Source: an uncultured Bacilli bacterium (lineage in GTDB: Bacteria > Bacillota_I > Bacilli_A > RF39 > UBA660). Taken from it: DNA of 26,884 bases. The translations under genes were made by a program, and so were the position numbers. The stretch lies in contig CANRIE010000081.1 of NCBI GenBank assembly GCA_947630585.1, positions 1 through 26,884 of the forward strand, read 5' to 3'. Shown here in pieces: positions 24,664-26,884 of this stretch. Each line of letters opens with the position of its first letter. Position 1 is the stretch's first letter. The notes under the pieces are model-generated. The model did no database searches, had not been told where the DNA came from, and saw only the letters and a list, made by a program, of their open reading frames with translations.

Positions 24664-24695
24664 TTCACACAAAATTCATAAAAGTAATGTATAAT
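24664..24695 (+). promoter_or_regulatory. Promoter with direct repeats ahead of the two-component operon
   Basis: A perfect TATAAT (24690-24695) has no good -35 hexamer. In that place are two direct repeats, TTCACA (24664-24669) and TTCATA (24675-24680), spaced 11 nt start to start. OmpR/PhoP-type regulators bind this kind of tandem half-site one helical turn apart, so autoregulation by the downstream response regulator is plausible but unproven. Confidence 0.4.
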
Positions 24696-24712
24696 AATCA
24701 TTGGTGATTTAG

Positions 24713-25378
24713 ATGAATGTTTTAATAATTGATGATGAAGATTTAATTAGAAATGTTGTACGTGAATATTGTTTAAATGAAGGGTATAACGTTTTAGAAG
24801 CTAGTAATGGAATTGAAGGACTGAATATTTTAGAAAACAATAATGTTGATATAATTGTCCTTGATATTATGATGCCTAAGATGGATGGGTATACTTTCTT
24901 TAGTAAAATGAAAGAAAAGTATAATACTCCTACGATTGTTTTAAGTGCAAGAAATGAAGAATATGATAAGTTATTTGGTTTTTCAATTGGCATTGATGAT
25001 TATTTAACAAAGCCCTTCTCTCCTAAAGAATTGATTGCAAGAATTAAAGCTATCTTAAAAAGAACTAACGGAAGTCAAGACGAAGTATTTGAATATAAAG
25101 GAATTAAAGTTGATTTTAAAGGTCGAGTTTTATATATTGATGATAAAATAATTGACATAACTCCTAAAGAATTTGATATACTAGCCTACTTTATTAAAAA
25201 TCCTAATACAGCAATAAGCAGAGAGCAATTATTAAATAAAGTTTGGGGCTATGATTACTTTGGCGATGAAAGAACAATTGATACTCATATCAAAATTCTT
25301 AGAAATAACATGGGAAAATATCGAGATCTAATTGTTACTGTTAGAAGTATAGGATATAAGTTTATCTATGAAAAATAA
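24713..25378 (+). CDS. OmpR/PhoP-family DNA-binding response regulator
   Basis: The product is 221 aa, the usual family length. The receiver domain (1-118) has the acidic pair D7/D8, phosphoacceptor D51 in VLDIMMPKMDG, S78 in VLSAR and K100 in LTKPF. A winged-helix trans_reg_C domain follows (about 125-220), with ITPKEFDIL, REQLLNKVWG and the recognition-helix/wing pattern RTIDTHIKILRNN...VRSIGYKF. It acts as a phosphorylation-controlled transcription factor with the kinase encoded next. The kinase start overlaps the last 11 nt of this gene, indicating one operon and coupled translation. The start has a modest GGTGAT site. The target genes cannot be told from the sequence, so no gene symbol is given. 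Confidence 0.93.
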   Translation: MNVLIIDDEDLIRNVVREYCLNEGYNVLEASNGIEGLNILENNNVDIIVLDIMMPKMDGYTFFSKMKEKYNTPTIVLSARNEEYDKLFGFSIGIDDYLTKPFSPKELIARIKAILKRTNGSQDEVFEYKGIKVDFKGRVLYIDDKIIDITPKEFDILAYFIKNPNTAISREQLLNKVWGYDYFGDERTIDTHIKILRNNMGKYRDLIVTVRSIGYKFIYEK

Positions 25379-26753
25379 GACTTTGTTATTTAAAATATTC
25401 TTATATTTAAGTATCTTCTCCGTTTTAATTTTAGTATTTATTTGGATATTTCAAATTTTAATGTTAAATAATTATTATCAATATTATAAAACGAATGAAT
25501 TATCAAATACCTTAACTTTAATTAAAAATAATTATCAAAAAGATAATTTCTATGAAACATTAGAAAGTGTTGCTTATAATACAGATTTTTGTATTGAAAT
25601 AATGCAAGATACATCAACCATTTACTCAAATATTCAAAATAATAAGGGTTGTATTGATACAAGTACTAATACTAAAGTTTTAAAACGGAAATTAGAATTT
25701 ATGAATAGTGATAAAGAATATTTTAAACTTAAAATTATTAATCCAAGATTTCAAAATATGACACTTCTTTATGGAGTTAAATTAAGCGATTCTAATTATG
25801 TTTTCTTAAATACTTCCTTAGAACCAATTGAAACAACAGTTGATATTTTAAAAAGTCAATTAATTATTGTAACTTTTATTGTCATTATATTAGCAATTGT
25901 TATAGCATACTTTATATCAAGGTCTTTATCTAAACCAATTACCATGTTAACTAAATCTGCTAAAGATTTATCAAATGGTAACTATAGTGCTAACTTTAAT
26001 GTTGAAAGTGATATTTTAGAAATTAAAGAATTAGGTAACTCACTTGATTATGCCAAAGATGTCATGAAAAAAACTGATGAATTAAGGCGAGACTTATTAA
26101 GTAATGTATCGCATGACTTGAAAACTCCTCTTACCATGATTAAAGCTTATGCTGAAATGGAAAGAGATTTTGATAATACAAAAGAAAAACGAGAAAATAA
26201 TATGAATATTGTAATTGAAGAAGTCGATAGATTAAATGGTCTTGTTAATGATATTTTAAATTTATCAAAACTTGAAAGTAATATTGAAGAGTTAAAAATT
26301 GAAAAACTTGATTTAACAAAATTAATTAATACGATTTTAAATCGATTCAAAATATTTTCTTATACTAAGGATTATGAATTTATATTTAATTATCAAGATG
26401 AATTAATAATAAGTGCTGATAAGCAAAAACTTGAACAAGTAATTTATAATTTAATTAGTAATGCTATTAATTATACCGGAAGTGATAATAAAGTTTATAT
26501 CGATGTTATTCCTGATAAAAAGAAAGTTAGAGTTGAAATAAGAGATACTGGTAAAGGTATTAAACCTGATGAGATTGATAAAGTCTGGGATAAGTATTAT
26601 AAGAGTGAAAAGAAATATAAAAGGAATACAATTGGAACAGGAATTGGTCTTTCAATTGTTAAAAATATCTTTATCCTTCATGGATTTAAATATGGTATTA
26701 TATCTAAAGTTAATAAAGGTTCAACCTTCTGGTTTGAAATACCAAGAAAATAA
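25368..26753 (+). CDS. Membrane sensor histidine kinase of the two-component pair
   Basis: The product is 461 aa. There are two membrane helices (about 8-33 and 163-184) around a 130-residue extracytoplasmic sensor domain with two Cys (C75, C95) that could form a disulphide. A HAMP linker (about 185-237) leads to HisKA with phospho-accepting H249 in SNVSHDLKTPLTMI, then HATPase_c with the N box (NLISNAINYT, 361-370), G1 DTGKGI (393-398) and G2 GTGIGLSI (423-430). All catalytic boxes are intact. Partner of the overlapping response regulator; the signal is unknown. A strong terminator follows 3 nt after the stop, so the operon ends here. Confidence 0.93.
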   Translation: MKNKTLLFKIFLYLSIFSVLILVFIWIFQILMLNNYYQYYKTNELSNTLTLIKNNYQKDNFYETLESVAYNTDFCIEIMQDTSTIYSNIQNNKGCIDTSTNTKVLKRKLEFMNSDKEYFKLKIINPRFQNMTLLYGVKLSDSNYVFLNTSLEPIETTVDILKSQLIIVTFIVIILAIVIAYFISRSLSKPITMLTKSAKDLSNGNYSANFNVESDILEIKELGNSLDYAKDVMKKTDELRRDLLSNVSHDLKTPLTMIKAYAEMERDFDNTKEKRENNMNIVIEEVDRLNGLVNDILNLSKLESNIEELKIEKLDLTKLINTILNRFKIFSYTKDYEFIFNYQDELIISADKQKLEQVIYNLISNAINYTGSDNKVYIDVIPDKKKVRVEIRDTGKGIKPDEIDKVWDKYYKSEKKYKRNTIGTGIGLSIVKNIFILHGFKYGIISKVNKGSTFWFEIPRK

Positions 26754-26755
26754 TT

Positions 26756-26794
26756 AAAAAGAGAAATTTCTTTAATAAAGAGTTTCTCTTTTTT
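26756..26794 (+). terminator. Intrinsic terminator of the two-component operon
   Basis: AAAAAGAGAAA (26756-26766) pairs with TTTCTCTTTTT (26783-26793), with an inner CTTT/AAAG stem (26770-26773 with 26777-26780) and a T-rich 3' side. Confidence 0.8.
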
Positions 26795-26816
26795 AATATA
26801 TTAGATAGTGATAGTG

Positions 26817-26859
26817 TATAATCTAGTGTGTAAATTAAAAAATACATACTAGATTTTTT
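26817..26859 (+). promoter_or_regulatory. -10 element and 11-bp inverted repeat ahead of the next gene
   Basis: TATAAT (26817-26822) overlaps the left arm of an inverted repeat, TCTAGTGTGTA (26822-26832) with TACATACTAGA (26843-26853), 11 bp with one G-U if read as RNA, followed by six T (26854-26859). It can be read as an operator overlapping the promoter or as a terminator/attenuator hairpin for transcripts starting further upstream. The -35 region is poor. Confidence 0.45.
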
Positions 26860-26867
26860 AATTGTTA

Positions 26868-26876
26868 AAAAGGAGG
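26868..26876 (+). promoter_or_regulatory. Ribosome binding site of a gene starting beyond the window
   Basis: AAAAGGAGG is a near-perfect anti-16S match ending 8 nt before the right edge, with no start codon yet. A plus-strand gene is expected to begin at or just after the window end. Confidence 0.6.
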
Positions 26877-26884
26877 AAAAGAAA

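Overview
The window looks like chromosomal DNA of a low-GC member of the Bacillota, probably one of the Bacilli-type lineages known mainly from gut metagenomes. The base composition is strongly A+T-rich. Shine-Dalgarno sites are of GGAGG or GAGGTG type, promoters resemble sigma-A sites, Trp is written TGG, and there is a YunB-like sporulation gene, which points to a spore-forming ancestry. No 16S rRNA or tRNA is present, so the placement is inference.

About 75% of the window (178-20123) is taken by three giant, paralogous surface proteins in tandem on the minus strand (about 2622, 1468 and 2417 aa). Each has a short hydrophilic cytoplasmic N-terminus, one membrane helix, a long stalk of bacterial Ig-like (BIG2) domains, a Cys-rich module in mid-chain and a second Cys-rich module near the end. 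Two of them are preceded by nearly identical promoter blocks. The first transcribed one (12870-20123) carries an extra C-terminal head of three DUF6273/C-type-lectin-like domains. The first two of these domains contain 108-bp repeats (14080-14187 and 14737-14844) whose ends are identical but whose cores differ almost only by amino-acid-changing substitutions, all explicable as changes at adenines of a common template. This is the signature of variable regions (VRs) of a diversity-generating retroelement (DGR). No template repeat or reverse transcriptase is visible here, so the rest of the system would lie elsewhere in the genome.

On the right side (20271-26753) are a PilB/GspE-type secretion/pilus ATPase with a zinc tetracysteine and an acidic tail, a convergent yunB-like gene, and a small operon with a 40-aa ORF coupled to a 590-aa protein bearing a long charged helix of exact 4-residue period. 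These are followed by a YrzE-like (DUF3792) membrane protein and an OmpR-family response regulator with its overlapping histidine kinase. The window ends in the promoter, an inverted repeat and the ribosome binding site of a further gene. The first 64 bases may hold the tail of another gene.

Taken together, the left part encodes a cell-surface display locus in which a very long stalk appears to present hypervariable lectin-like tips. The right part is ordinary envelope, regulatory and sporulation-related chromosomal content.
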